Shown here: in pieces, positions 50,487 through 59,651 of the stretch
Layout of the letters: each line of letters begins with the position of its first letter
How positions within the stretch are numbered: the first letter of the stretch is position 1
Source of the DNA: Nocardioides ginsengisegetis
GTDB lineage: Bacteria; Actinomycetota; Actinomycetes; Propionibacteriales; Nocardioidaceae
Direction of reading: 5' to 3'
Assembly: GCF_014138045.1 (NCBI RefSeq)
Contig: NZ_JACGXA010000001.1
Coordinates: 1,113,501 to 1,177,500, forward strand
DNA length: 64,000 bases
Notes under the pieces: generated by a model
Databases searched by the model: none
The model's input: only the letters and a program-made list of their open reading frames with translations
What the model was told of the DNA's origin: nothing
Program-made: the position numbers and the translations under genes

Positions 50487-51287
50487 GTGAAGCGACAGGT
50501 CCGCCAGCCCACCCCGCACCCGTCGGGGGCGACCCCTCCCGACGTCCCGAAGGACCTCGTGCCGCGGCACGTCGCGGTCGTGATGGACGGCAACGGGCGG
50601 TGGGCGAAGGAGCGGGGGCTGCCGCGGACGAAGGGGCACGAGCAGGGGGAGAGCTCGCTGTTCGACGTGGTCGAGGGTGCGATCGAGATCGGCGTGAAGG
50701 CCGTCTCGGCCTACGCGTTCTCGACGGAGAACTGGTCGCGGTCCCCGGACGAGGTGAAGTTCCTGATGGGCTTCAACCGCGACGTGATCCGTCGCCGGCG
50801 CGACGAGATGCACGAGCTGGGCGTCCGGGTGCGCTGGGCGGGGCGGGCGCCGCGCCTGTGGAAGTCGGTGATCAAGGAGCTCCAGGTCGCCGAGGAGCTC
50901 ACCCGGGACAACGACGTGCTGACGCTGACCATGTGCGTCAACTACGGCGGCCGCGCGGAGCTGGCGGACACGGCGAGGGCGATCGCGCGGGAGGTGGCCG
51001 CGGGGCGGCTCAACCCGGAGAAGGTCGACGAGAAGGTCTTCGCCAAGCACCTCTACGTCCCCGAGCAGTCCGACGCCGACATGGTCTGGCGCACCTCGGG
51101 GGAGCAGCGGCTCTCCAACTTCATGCTCTGGCAGGCCGCCTACAGCGAGTTCGTCTACTCCGACGTGCTGTGGCCCGACGTCGACCGGCGGCACCTGTGG
51201 GCCGCGATCGAGACCTACGCACGACGCGACCGGCGGTACGGCGGCGCCCAACCCAACGCCGTCCCCGATCCCGTCAGGCCTGTCTGA
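50487..51287 (+). CDS. uppS: isoprenyl transferase (polyprenyl diphosphate synthase)
   Basis: Cis-prenyltransferase of 266 residues that makes the polyprenyl diphosphate carrier for cell-wall synthesis. The first conserved block HVAVVMDGNGRWAKERG contains the catalytic D34; YAFSTENWSRSPDEV and the closing RTSGEQRLSNFMLWQAAYSEFVYSDVLWPDV are typical. The chain length (C50 or C55) cannot be read reliably. The GTG start gives a 25-residue N-terminal extension before the core, common in actinobacteria. Confidence 0.95.
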   Translation: MKRQVRQPTPHPSGATPPDVPKDLVPRHVAVVMDGNGRWAKERGLPRTKGHEQGESSLFDVVEGAIEIGVKAVSAYAFSTENWSRSPDEVKFLMGFNRDVIRRRRDEMHELGVRVRWAGRAPRLWKSVIKELQVAEELTRDNDVLTLTMCVNYGGRAELADTARAIAREVAAGRLNPEKVDEKVFAKHLYVPEQSDADMVWRTSGEQRLSNFMLWQAAYSEFVYSDVLWPDVDRRHLWAAIETYARRDRRYGGAQPNAVPDPVRPV

Positions 51288-51300
51288 CCCCAAAATCCAC

Positions 51301-51316
51301 TCCCGGAGCCCCGGGA
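51301..51316 (+). terminator. possible weak terminator after uppS
   Basis: TCCCGG and CCGGGA form a 6-bp stem with a 4-base loop 13 bases after the uppS stop. There is no U-run, so confidence is low. Confidence 0.3.
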
Positions 51317-51365
51317 TCTGCGAGGCTTCGTGCGTTCGTGGGTTGGCACTCGGGGGAGGAGCCAC

Positions 51366-52994
51366 ATGCGGGGATTCGACGTGCGGGGACGCGGTGCCGA
51401 TACGGCGCGCCTGCTCGGCTTCGGCGACCAGCCCGACCCGCGGATCCTCCAGGCCGTCTTCGCCGTCCTGTTCTCGCTCGACCTGGGGCTGCGGCGGCTC
51501 AACGGGTCGCTGCCGGACCTCGCCGGGTGGCCGACCGCGGCCATCGTCGCCGGCACGGTCGCGTGCGTCCTCGCCGCCGGCGTCGCGTGGGGGCCGGCCG
51601 CGCCGGTCGTGACGGCGCTGGTGCCGGTGCTCGACCTCGCCGCGCTCGGCATGGCCCGGATGAACCCCGAGGCGAGCGGGGCCGGCATCCTCGCGGTGGT
51701 CCCGGCCCTGTGGCTGGGTCGCTCCTACGGGCGGCGCGGCGCGCTGGTCACCTTCATCGGCTCGACCCTGCTGGTGTCCCTGCCCGCCGTCCTCTACGCC
51801 GGGATCGACGGGATCGGGCTGACGCGGAGCCTGGCCATCCCGCTGGTCGCCACGTGGGCGTCGCTGGCCGTGGCCTCGGGCCGCGAGCGGATCCGGACCG
51901 GCCGCGCCGAGGTCGACCGGGCCCTGGGCACCATCGAGCACCAGCGCCGGGTGGCCGAGGCGATCCTCGACACCGTCGACGTCGGGCTGGTGCTGCTGGA
52001 CCGCGACGGCTCCTACCAGTCGATGAACAAGCAGCACGCCGACTTCATGCAGCTCGCGTTCCCGGGCGGGCACGCCGGCCGGGCCGGGCAGGTCGGCTCG
52101 GTCTACCACCCGGACGGCACGCCCGTGGTCACCGAGGAGATGCCGTCCTACCGCGCGAGCCACGGCGAGGAGTTCGACGACTGCCGCATCTGGTGCGGCG
52201 ACGACCCGCTGACCCGCCGGGCCCTGTCCGTCTCGGCGCGGTCGGTCCGCGACGAGGCGGGCAACTTCGCCGGGGCGGCGCTGGCCTACAAGGACGTCAC
52301 CGACTTCATGCGCGCCCTGAGCGTCAAGGACGAGTTCGTCGCCTCGGTCTCCCACGAGCTCCGCACACCGCTCACCTCGATCAGCGGCTACGTCGACCTG
52401 CTCCTGGACCGCGACGACCTGCCGTCGGAGGCGGTGCGCCACCTCGAGGTGGTGGACCGCAACGGCGACCGGCTGCGGCGGCTGGTCGCCGACCTGCTGC
52501 ACACCGCGCAGGTCGACGACGGGCCCCTCCAGGTGGTGCGTACGACGACCGACCTGGCCCGGATCGTCCGCGATGCTGTCCAGGCGGCGACCCCGGTGGC
52601 CGCTGCGTCGGACATCGTCATCAAGCTCGAGGCGCCGGAGTCCCTCGAGCTCGTCGTCGACGCCCAGCGGATGGCCCAGGTGGTCGACAACCTGGTCTCC
52701 AACGCGATCAAGTACACGACCCGGGGAGGCGAGGTGCGGGTCCGGCTCGAGGTCGACGCCGACCGGGTCGAGCTCTGCGTGACCGACACCGGCATCGGCA
52801 TCGACGCGGGGGACCGCGACCGGCTCTTCACCCGCTTCTTCCGGTCCCGGGAGGCGGCGGAGCGCTCGATCCAGGGCGTCGGGCTCGGGCTGTCGATCAC
52901 CAAGGACATCGTCGAGAGCCACGGCGGCCGGATCGAGGTCGACAGCGAGGTCGGCCGCGGCTCGGAGTTCCGGGTGCGGATCCCGGTCGGCTGA
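51366..52994 (+). CDS. PAS-containing sensor histidine kinase (orphan)
   Basis: Kinase of 542 residues. Hydrophobic segments from about 20 to 170 form a multi-pass sensor, then a PAS-like domain (ILDTVDVGLVLLDRDGSYQSMNKQ), then HisKA with H330 in ASVSHELRTPLTSISGY, and HATPase_c with NAIKYT, DTGIGID and GVGLGLSI. The GGGAGGA ribosome site supports the ATG beginning MRGFDVRG. No response regulator is adjacent. It lies between uppS and zur. Confidence 0.87.
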   Translation: MRGFDVRGRGADTARLLGFGDQPDPRILQAVFAVLFSLDLGLRRLNGSLPDLAGWPTAAIVAGTVACVLAAGVAWGPAAPVVTALVPVLDLAALGMARMNPEASGAGILAVVPALWLGRSYGRRGALVTFIGSTLLVSLPAVLYAGIDGIGLTRSLAIPLVATWASLAVASGRERIRTGRAEVDRALGTIEHQRRVAEAILDTVDVGLVLLDRDGSYQSMNKQHADFMQLAFPGGHAGRAGQVGSVYHPDGTPVVTEEMPSYRASHGEEFDDCRIWCGDDPLTRRALSVSARSVRDEAGNFAGAALAYKDVTDFMRALSVKDEFVASVSHELRTPLTSISGYVDLLLDRDDLPSEAVRHLEVVDRNGDRLRRLVADLLHTAQVDDGPLQVVRTTTDLARIVRDAVQAATPVAAASDIVIKLEAPESLELVVDAQRMAQVVDNLVSNAIKYTTRGGEVRVRLEVDADRVELCVTDTGIGIDAGDRDRLFTRFFRSREAAERSIQGVGLGLSITKDIVESHGGRIEVDSEVGRGSEFRVRIPVG

Positions 52995-53009
52995 CCGGCC
53001 GCGGCCGCC

Positions 53010-53420
53010 CTACGTGCAGTCGGGGCAGGTCCCGAAGATCTCCAGGGTGTGGCTGACCGCGGCGTACCCGTGCTCCGAGGCGATCGCGCTGGTCCACCGC
53101 TCGACGGCCGGACCCTCGACCTCGACGGTCGACCCGCACGAGCGGCAGACCAGGTGGTGGTGGTGCGTGTCCGAGCAGCGCCGGTAGATCGCCTCGCCGT
53201 CCTCGCTGCGCAGCATGTCCACCTCGCCCGCCTCGGCGAGCCGCTGCAGGGTCCGGTAGACCGTGGCCAGGCCGACGTTGTCACCGCGCCGGCCGAGCAG
53301 GTCGTGGATCTCCTGGGCGGAGCGGAAGTCGTCGAAGGAGGCCATCGCCTCGGCCACCGCGATCCGCTGCCGGGTGGGGCGCAGACCGCCCTTCTCGGAG
53401 CCCTTGTCAGTGCTCGTCAT
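53010..53420 (-). CDS. zur: Fur-family zinc uptake regulator Zur
   Basis: Regulator of 136 residues. The N-terminal winged helix includes RPTRQRIAVAEAM and the recognition region NVGLATVYRTLQRLAEAGEV. The regulatory part has DTHHHHLVCRSCG and the final CPDC, giving two CxxC pairs for structural zinc and a His cluster for sensing. Being the last gene behind znuA-znuC-znuB and a Zur-box promoter identifies it as Zur rather than iron Fur. With zinc bound it represses the uptake genes. The gene overlaps the znuB end by 14 bp. Confidence 0.92.
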   Translation of the reverse strand: MTSTDKGSEKGGLRPTRQRIAVAEAMASFDDFRSAQEIHDLLGRRGDNVGLATVYRTLQRLAEAGEVDMLRSEDGEAIYRRCSDTHHHHLVCRSCGSTVEVEGPAVERWTSAIASEHGYAAVSHTLEIFGTCPDCT

Positions 53421-54405
53421 AGTGCTTCCCGTGGGGTGCGTGACGGTGCCCGTCGTGGACGTAGTCGACGTGGTCGCCGTGCCGGACGGCCACGTGGCCG
53501 CAGTCGGGGCCGTGCTCGTGCGGGTGGGTGTCGCAGGCGATCTCGTGCTCGTCGGGCCCGATCGCGGGGAAGGGCGCCCGGAGCCGCTGCCGCGACCTGA
53601 GGAAGACACCCAGCGGCCAGGCGAGGGAGAAGCCGGCCAGCGCCAGCAGGACGATCGTCGGGCCGGGCGCCACCCGGGCGTGGAACGAGGCGAACGCCGA
53701 GATCACCAGGCCGCCGAGCGAGGCGACCACGCCGAGCCCCATGGCGGTGCCGAGCGTCGAGCGGAAGGACCGCGTCACCTGCTGGGCGGTCGCCACCGGG
53801 ACCACCATCAGCGCGGAGACCAGCAGCAGGCCGACGGTGCGCATCGCCACGGTCACGCTGACCGCTGCGAGCACGGCGACCAGCACGTTGTACGCACGGA
53901 CCCGCAGCCCGGCGACCTTCGCGAACTCCTGGTCCTGGGAGACCGCGAACAGCTGCGGGGCCAGCCCCACGCAGATGAGTACGACGACCGCGGCCAGCGC
54001 GATCGTGACCCACACGTCGGTCGCGGAGATGGTGGTGATCGAGCCGAAGAGGTACTCCTGCAGCCGGGTCGCGCTCTGCCCGGCGAGCCCGGTCAGCAGC
54101 ACGCCGCCGGCCAGGCCGCCGTAGAACAGCAGCGCGAGGGCGACGTCGCCGTTGGTGTGGCCGCGCTCGCGGATCACCTCGATGACCACCGCGCCCAGCG
54201 CGGCGACCGCGACGGCCGTCCAGGTCGGTGACGTGCCCGTCAGCAGGCCCAGCGCGACGCCGGTGACCGCCACGTGGCCCAGGCCGTCGCCCATCAGGGC
54301 GAGCCGGCGCTGCACGAGGTAGGTGCCGACCGCGGGAGCGGCCAGGCCGGTGAAGAAGGCGGCGAGGAGCGCCCGCTGCATGAACTCGAGGGTGAAGAGC
54401 TCCAT
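53407..54405 (-). CDS. znuB: zinc ABC transporter permease ZnuB, with His-rich tail
   Basis: Permease of 332 residues of the ABC-3 family with about eight hydrophobic segments, starting MELFTLEFMQRALLAAFFTGLAAPAVGTYLVQRRLALMGDGLGHVAVTG. The final 48 residues are hydrophilic and hold 13 histidines (for example HGDHVDYVHDGHRHAPHGKH), probably a cytoplasmic zinc-binding tail. The start shares one base with the znuC stop (TGATG). Confidence 0.93.
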   Translation of the reverse strand: MELFTLEFMQRALLAAFFTGLAAPAVGTYLVQRRLALMGDGLGHVAVTGVALGLLTGTSPTWTAVAVAALGAVVIEVIRERGHTNGDVALALLFYGGLAGGVLLTGLAGQSATRLQEYLFGSITTISATDVWVTIALAAVVVLICVGLAPQLFAVSQDQEFAKVAGLRVRAYNVLVAVLAAVSVTVAMRTVGLLLVSALMVVPVATAQQVTRSFRSTLGTAMGLGVVASLGGLVISAFASFHARVAPGPTIVLLALAGFSLAWPLGVFLRSRQRLRAPFPAIGPDEHEIACDTHPHEHGPDCGHVAVRHGDHVDYVHDGHRHAPHGKHYDEH

Positions 54406-55196
54406 CAGGCGTGGCCTCCGTCCAGGGGGGAGCCGACGTGCGGCACGTGGTCGTGGCGGGAGGGCGACCCGTGGTGGTGGGTGTGGCCCTCGCCGAAGTC
54501 GCCGTGCACCTCGTGGTCGGCGAGCGGCGCGCCGTCGTACGCGATCCGGCCGTCGCGCATCACGATGGCGCGGTCGACCAGGGGCGCCAGCGGGCCGAGC
54601 TCGTGGGCGACCAGCACGATCGTCGCGCCGCGTCCCTTGAGCACGCCCAGGGCGTCGGCGAGGGCGATCTGGTTGGGCAGGTCGACGCCGGCCGTCGGCT
54701 CGTCGAGGAAGAACAGGTCGGGGGCGCCGGCCAGGGCCCGGGCGATCAGGACGCGCTGCTGCTGGCCGCCCGAGAGGTGCGCGACCCCGTCGCGGGCCCG
54801 GTCGGACAGCCCGACGACGGCGAGCGCCTCGTCGATGGCGGCCCGGTCGGCCCGGGAGAGCGGGCGCAGCAGCCGGCGGCGGGTGAGGCGGCCGCTCGCG
54901 ACGACCTCCCACACCGAGGCGGGCACGCCGGACGTGGCGCCGGTGCGCTGCGGGACGAAGCCGACCCGCTGCCAGTCGTGGAAGTCCTCGAGGGACGTGC
55001 CGAAGAGGGAGAGCTCGCCGGTGGTCAGCGGTCGCAGCCCGGTCAGCGCCCGCACGAGGGTGGACTTGCCGGAGCCGTTGGCGCCCATCAGGGCGACGAA
55101 CTCGCCCTCGCTCACGGTCAGGTCGATGCCGCGCAGCACCGGGCGCCCACCGATGGCGACGGCGCCGTCGGTCAACGTGATGGGAAGGGTGGTCAT
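54405..55196 (-). CDS. znuC: zinc ABC transporter ATP-binding protein ZnuC, with His-rich tail
   Basis: ATPase of 263 residues. Walker A is GANGSGKST (38-46), the signature is LSGGQQQR, and Walker B is DLFFLDEPTAGVD. The last 37 residues hold ten histidines (GEGHTHHHGSPSRHDHVPH), beyond the usual end of the ABC domain. The start overlaps the znuA stop (ATGA); another ATG two codons upstream is possible. Confidence 0.94.
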   Translation of the reverse strand: MTTLPITLTDGAVAIGGRPVLRGIDLTVSEGEFVALMGANGSGKSTLVRALTGLRPLTTGELSLFGTSLEDFHDWQRVGFVPQRTGATSGVPASVWEVVASGRLTRRRLLRPLSRADRAAIDEALAVVGLSDRARDGVAHLSGGQQQRVLIARALAGAPDLFFLDEPTAGVDLPNQIALADALGVLKGRGATIVLVAHELGPLAPLVDRAIVMRDGRIAYDGAPLADHEVHGDFGEGHTHHHGSPSRHDHVPHVGSPLDGGHA

Positions 55197-56071
55197 CGGC
55201 ATCCGTTCGCCTGTTCGAGGGAGGTGAGGTTCTCGCGCATCAGCGAGAGGTAGTCCTGGCCGGACGTCGCGTCGCTGAGCCCCTCGATCGGGTCGAGGAC
55301 CTCCGAGGCGATGCCGAGGTCGTGGGCCAGCGTGTCGGCGCTCTTGGTCGAGACCAGCCGCTCGGAGAACACGGTGGTGATCCCGTCGGAGCGGATCAGG
55401 TCCTGCAGCCGGCTCAGGTCGGCGGGCGTCGGCTCGGCCTCGGGGGAGAGGCCAAGGATCGGCTGTACGTCGATCCCGAACCGGCCGAGGTAGCCGAACG
55501 CGTCGTGCGTGACGACCACCGTGTGCCGCGCACAGTGCGCCAGGCCCGTCGCGTAGTCGGTGGCCAGCCGGTCCAGGTCGCTGCGGAACGCGGCGGCGTT
55601 GGCGCGGTAGATCTTCGTGTGCGCCGGGTCCGCCGCGACCAGCTGGTCGGCGACCGCGTCGGTCACGTCGGCGAAGCGGGCCGGGTCCTGCCAGAAGTGC
55701 GGGTCCATGGTCTGCGGGTCGTCCGCGAAGGGGGCGAGCCGGGCGGCGCCGGACACGTCGAGCACCCGGTGCTCGGCGTTCTGCTCGACGCTGCTGTCGA
55801 CCGCCGGCTGGAAGCCCTTCTCGTAGACCACGACGTCCGCCTCGGCGATCGAGACGGTCTCCTTGATGGTCAGCTCGAGGTCGTGCGGCTCGGCGCCGGG
55901 CTGGGTCAGGTTGGTGACGTCGACGAGGTCGCCGCCGATCCGCTCGGCGACGTAGGCGAGCGGGTAGAACCCGGCCGCGACCCGGACCCGGCCGTCGTCC
56001 TTCGCCAGGGGCGTGCAGCCGCTCGTCGCCGCCACCAGGGAGAGGGCGAGGAGGGCCGGCACGATGCGCAT
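55193..56071 (-). CDS. znuA: zinc ABC transporter substrate-binding lipoprotein ZnuA
   Basis: Cluster A-I substrate-binding lipoprotein of 292 residues. The signal peptide ends in TSGC (C19). Zinc-ligand candidates are the His in AEPHDLEL, the His in MDPHFWQDP, the His in VVVTHDAFGYL and a late Asp/Glu (VFSERLV). The His-rich loop found in many ZnuA proteins is absent. I chose the ATG of MRIVPALL because the alternative ATG three codons earlier lies inside the Zur box. It heads znuA-znuC-znuB-zur. Confidence 0.93.
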   Translation of the reverse strand: MRIVPALLALSLVAATSGCTPLAKDDGRVRVAAGFYPLAYVAERIGGDLVDVTNLTQPGAEPHDLELTIKETVSIAEADVVVYEKGFQPAVDSSVEQNAEHRVLDVSGAARLAPFADDPQTMDPHFWQDPARFADVTDAVADQLVAADPAHTKIYRANAAAFRSDLDRLATDYATGLAHCARHTVVVTHDAFGYLGRFGIDVQPILGLSPEAEPTPADLSRLQDLIRSDGITTVFSERLVSTKSADTLAHDLGIASEVLDPIEGLSDATSGQDYLSLMRENLTSLEQANGCR

Positions 56072-56085
56072 GAGAATCATTCTCA
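56071..56085 (-). promoter_or_regulatory. Zur box 1 (znuA operator)
   Basis: TGAGAATCATTCTCA is a perfect 7-1-7 palindrome that fits the actinobacterial Zur consensus and overlaps the znuA start codon, so zinc-loaded Zur would block initiation of transcription. Confidence 0.85.
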
Positions 56086-56092
56086 GTGTGGT

Positions 56093-56107
56093 TGAGAATG
56101 GTTGTCA
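56093..56107 (-). promoter_or_regulatory. Zur box 2 (imperfect)
   Basis: TGAGAATGGTTGTCA is an imperfect version of the same site, centred 22 bp from box 1 (two helical turns), which would allow cooperative binding of two Zur dimers. Confidence 0.65.
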
Positions 56108-56122
56108 ACTCTGCTGGCGGCG

Positions 56123-56128
56123 TACCCT
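56123..56128 (+). promoter_or_regulatory. candidate -10 TACCCT, leaderless promoter
   Basis: The hexamer lies 6 bases before the ATG of the monooxygenase-like gene; Zur box 2 occupies the place of its -35 region. Confidence 0.4.
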
Positions 56129-56134
56129 CCCGCC

Positions 56135-56455
56135 ATGCTGGTCGTGAACAGGTTCCGGGTGCAGGACGACGACGCCGACGCCTTCCGCGAGGCGCTCGAG
56201 ACCGCCCGCGCCACCCTCGCCGGCTGCCGCGGCTACGTCGACGGCACGGTCGGCCGCAACCTCGACGACCCGTCGCTGTGGGCCCTGGTCACGACCTGGG
56301 AGCACGTGGGCGCCTACCGCCGCGCGCTGTCGACGTACGACGTGAAGCTGCATGCCGTGCCCCTGCTGAGCCGGGCGATCGACGAGCCCAGCGCCTACGA
56401 GCCGGTCGTTCCCGGAGCCGACCTCAATACCCACGAGACACGGTCGTTAGGCTGA
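56135..56455 (+). CDS. antibiotic biosynthesis monooxygenase (ABM) domain protein
   Basis: Protein of 106 residues with the dimeric alpha/beta-barrel (ABM) pattern: MLVVNRFRVQDDDADAFREALETARATLAGCRGYVDGTVGRNLDDPSLWALVTTWEHVGAYRRALSTYDVK. Such proteins may bind haem, act as cofactor-free monooxygenases or serve other roles. It is divergent from znuA and shares its operator region, so zinc control by Zur is possible but inferred. Confidence 0.75.
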   Translation: MLVVNRFRVQDDDADAFREALETARATLAGCRGYVDGTVGRNLDDPSLWALVTTWEHVGAYRRALSTYDVKLHAVPLLSRAIDEPSAYEPVVPGADLNTHETRSLG

Positions 56456-56509
56456 TCGCTCCACCACTTCCGGACCGGCAGCCAGCCGGCCAGCGAACAG
56501 GAGCACCCC

Positions 56510-57907
<1,398 letters not shown>

Positions 57908-57933
57908 GCGAGGGCCTCGTGCACACTCACTCC

Positions 57934-58605
57934 ATGAAGCGTCTGCTCGTCACCACGGTCGTGGCTGCCCTCGCACTCTCGGGGTGCAGCAACGACTCGA
58001 AGGACACCTCGTCCGACGGTCCGGGCGGCTTGGGGACGTCCTCCTCGAGCACCTCGGCGTCGCCGTACCTCCCGGTGCCGGACGGCGTCGAGCTGACCGC
58101 CCAGGGCAGCGAGCTGGGGGTCGGTGACTCGGCGGTCGTGGCCTACGACCTGCCCAAGAACCAGGTCGGCGCGCTCGACATCACGGTGACCCGCCTGGAG
58201 AAGACGACGTTCAAGCAGTCCTTCCAGGGCTGGCGGCTGGATGCTGCGACGAAGAAGACCAACCCCTACTTCGTGAGGGTCACCGTCAAGAACGTCGGCG
58301 ACACCGACCTCAGCGGCCAGCCCGTCCCGCTCTACATCGTCGACGGCACCAACACCCTGATCCCGGCCACGACGTTCAAGAGCACGTTCGCGCCCTGCCC
58401 GAGCACGCCGTTCCCGACGAAGTTCAAGAGCGGCGCCAAGACCGACGCCTGCCTGGTCTACCTCGCGCCCGACCACGGCGACCTGACCGCGGTGGAGTTC
58501 CGGCCGACCGAGCAGTTCAACCCGATCACTTGGACCGGCGACCTCAAGGAGCCCAGAGCGGCCAAGAAGGCGGACGCCAAGAAGTCCGGAGACCGCAAGG
58601 GATGA
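57934..58605 (+). CDS. putative lipoprotein, unknown function
   Basis: Protein of 223 residues with signal peptide and lipobox LSGC (C18), then a Ser/Thr-rich tether to about residue 45. The rest resembles an immunoglobulin-like beta domain (NPYFVRVTVKNVGDTDLSGQPVPLYIVDG is a DUF4352-like stretch) and ends in a Lys-rich tail. The ATG starting MKRLLV was chosen; a GTG five codons upstream is possible. Its stop overlaps the start of the next secreted protein (ATGA), so the two are coupled. Confidence 0.6.
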   Translation: MKRLLVTTVVAALALSGCSNDSKDTSSDGPGGLGTSSSSTSASPYLPVPDGVELTAQGSELGVGDSAVVAYDLPKNQVGALDITVTRLEKTTFKQSFQGWRLDAATKKTNPYFVRVTVKNVGDTDLSGQPVPLYIVDGTNTLIPATTFKSTFAPCPSTPFPTKFKSGAKTDACLVYLAPDHGDLTAVEFRPTEQFNPITWTGDLKEPRAAKKADAKKSGDRKG

Positions 58606-59609
58606 CCTCGTGGCGGGTGGGTCCCGTGGTCGCCGTCCTGGCGGCGCTGCTGTGCGCCCAGCCGTCCCTCGCCCCTGCCGCGTACGCCGGACCCGGCAGT
58701 CTGTCGCGGGGTGAGGACGCGCACCTGACCTGGGTCCAGCGGCTGCCCCAGCCGCGTGGCGCCGCCCTGCTGCACCACGCCCGCGGCGACGAGGCCCGGC
58801 TCGGTGTCCCGCGCAACCCGGCGTACCGCCTGACCCTCGTCGGCGCGACCTACCTCGGCTGGGTCGTCGCCCAGGAGCGCCAGACGGGCACCCGCCTCTA
58901 CGCGGTGCAGGGGCGACGGGTCCAGGAGGTGCTGCGGGTCGCGTGGCACGAGACACCCGACCAGTTCCTGACCGGCGGCAACACCAGGATCGTGCGGTGG
59001 TCCGCCGACTCGTCCGGGGTGACTCTCAAGCTGTACGACGCGTACGGCACGCGCCTGCTGACCCACACCTACCCGGGCGAGACCGGGCAGCTCCTGCGGT
59101 ACGACGGCGCCGGCGTGAGGTTCGCGCTGTCCGACCGCACGTGTCTGTGGCGCACCGCGGAGGACTCCGTCACCTGCGTGGACGGCGCGGCCGCGACCGT
59201 GCGACCCAAGCCCGACGTGGCGATGATGCGCACGGCCGACGGCAGCTACGGGCCCACCTCGCTCGACGACCCCGGCACGCCCGCCTGGACCGCCGATGTC
59301 GCTCCACGTGCCGTCTCGCCCGCCGGGACCTGGGTCGCGGTGGTGGCCCACACCGCCACGACCGCCTCCGAGGACCTCCAGGTGCGCCGCATCGCCGATG
59401 GCGAGATCGTCCGCACCCGCGCACTGACCCACCAGACCGGCGACGAGGTCTGGTGGGAGGACGACAGCCACCTCGTCTACACCACGGGTGTCGACGGCAA
59501 GGGCTACGTCCTGGTGCGCTGCGACGTCACGTCGGGCCACTGCGAGCGCGCCAGCGGCTACGTGCGGGAGTACGCCTTCTCGGTGCTCGGCACCGTCCGG
59601 CACTACTGA
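58602..59609 (+). CDS. secreted beta-propeller-like protein, unknown function
   Basis: Protein of 335 residues with a signal peptide (about 1-29, ending AYA). The mature part has repeated WD40/TolB-like strands such as YLGWVVAQERQTGTRLYAVQG, RIVRWSADSSGVTLKLYDAYG and VSPAGTWVAVVAHTATTASEDLQVRRIADGE, which suggests a beta-propeller. It is translationally coupled to the lipoprotein before it, so the two may work together outside the cell. Confidence 0.6.
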   Translation: MTSWRVGPVVAVLAALLCAQPSLAPAAYAGPGSLSRGEDAHLTWVQRLPQPRGAALLHHARGDEARLGVPRNPAYRLTLVGATYLGWVVAQERQTGTRLYAVQGRRVQEVLRVAWHETPDQFLTGGNTRIVRWSADSSGVTLKLYDAYGTRLLTHTYPGETGQLLRYDGAGVRFALSDRTCLWRTAEDSVTCVDGAAATVRPKPDVAMMRTADGSYGPTSLDDPGTPAWTADVAPRAVSPAGTWVAVVAHTATTASEDLQVRRIADGEIVRTRALTHQTGDEVWWEDDSHLVYTTGVDGKGYVLVRCDVTSGHCERASGYVREYAFSVLGTVRHY

Positions 59610-59639
59610 ACCGATTTGGGGTGCCCGCCGGGCATCTCG

Positions 59640-59645
59640 GACAAT
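59640..59645 (+). promoter_or_regulatory. candidate -10 GACAAT before dusB
   Basis: This -10-like hexamer lies 6 bases before the dusB GTG. Confidence 0.35.
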
Positions 59646-59651
59646 GGGCGG

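Noticed and set aside
50002..50490. Open frames in the recO-uppS spacer
   Set aside because: They translate the inverted hairpin repeats into Arg/Pro/Gly-rich strings, both strands are open at once, and no ribosome site or family is seen.
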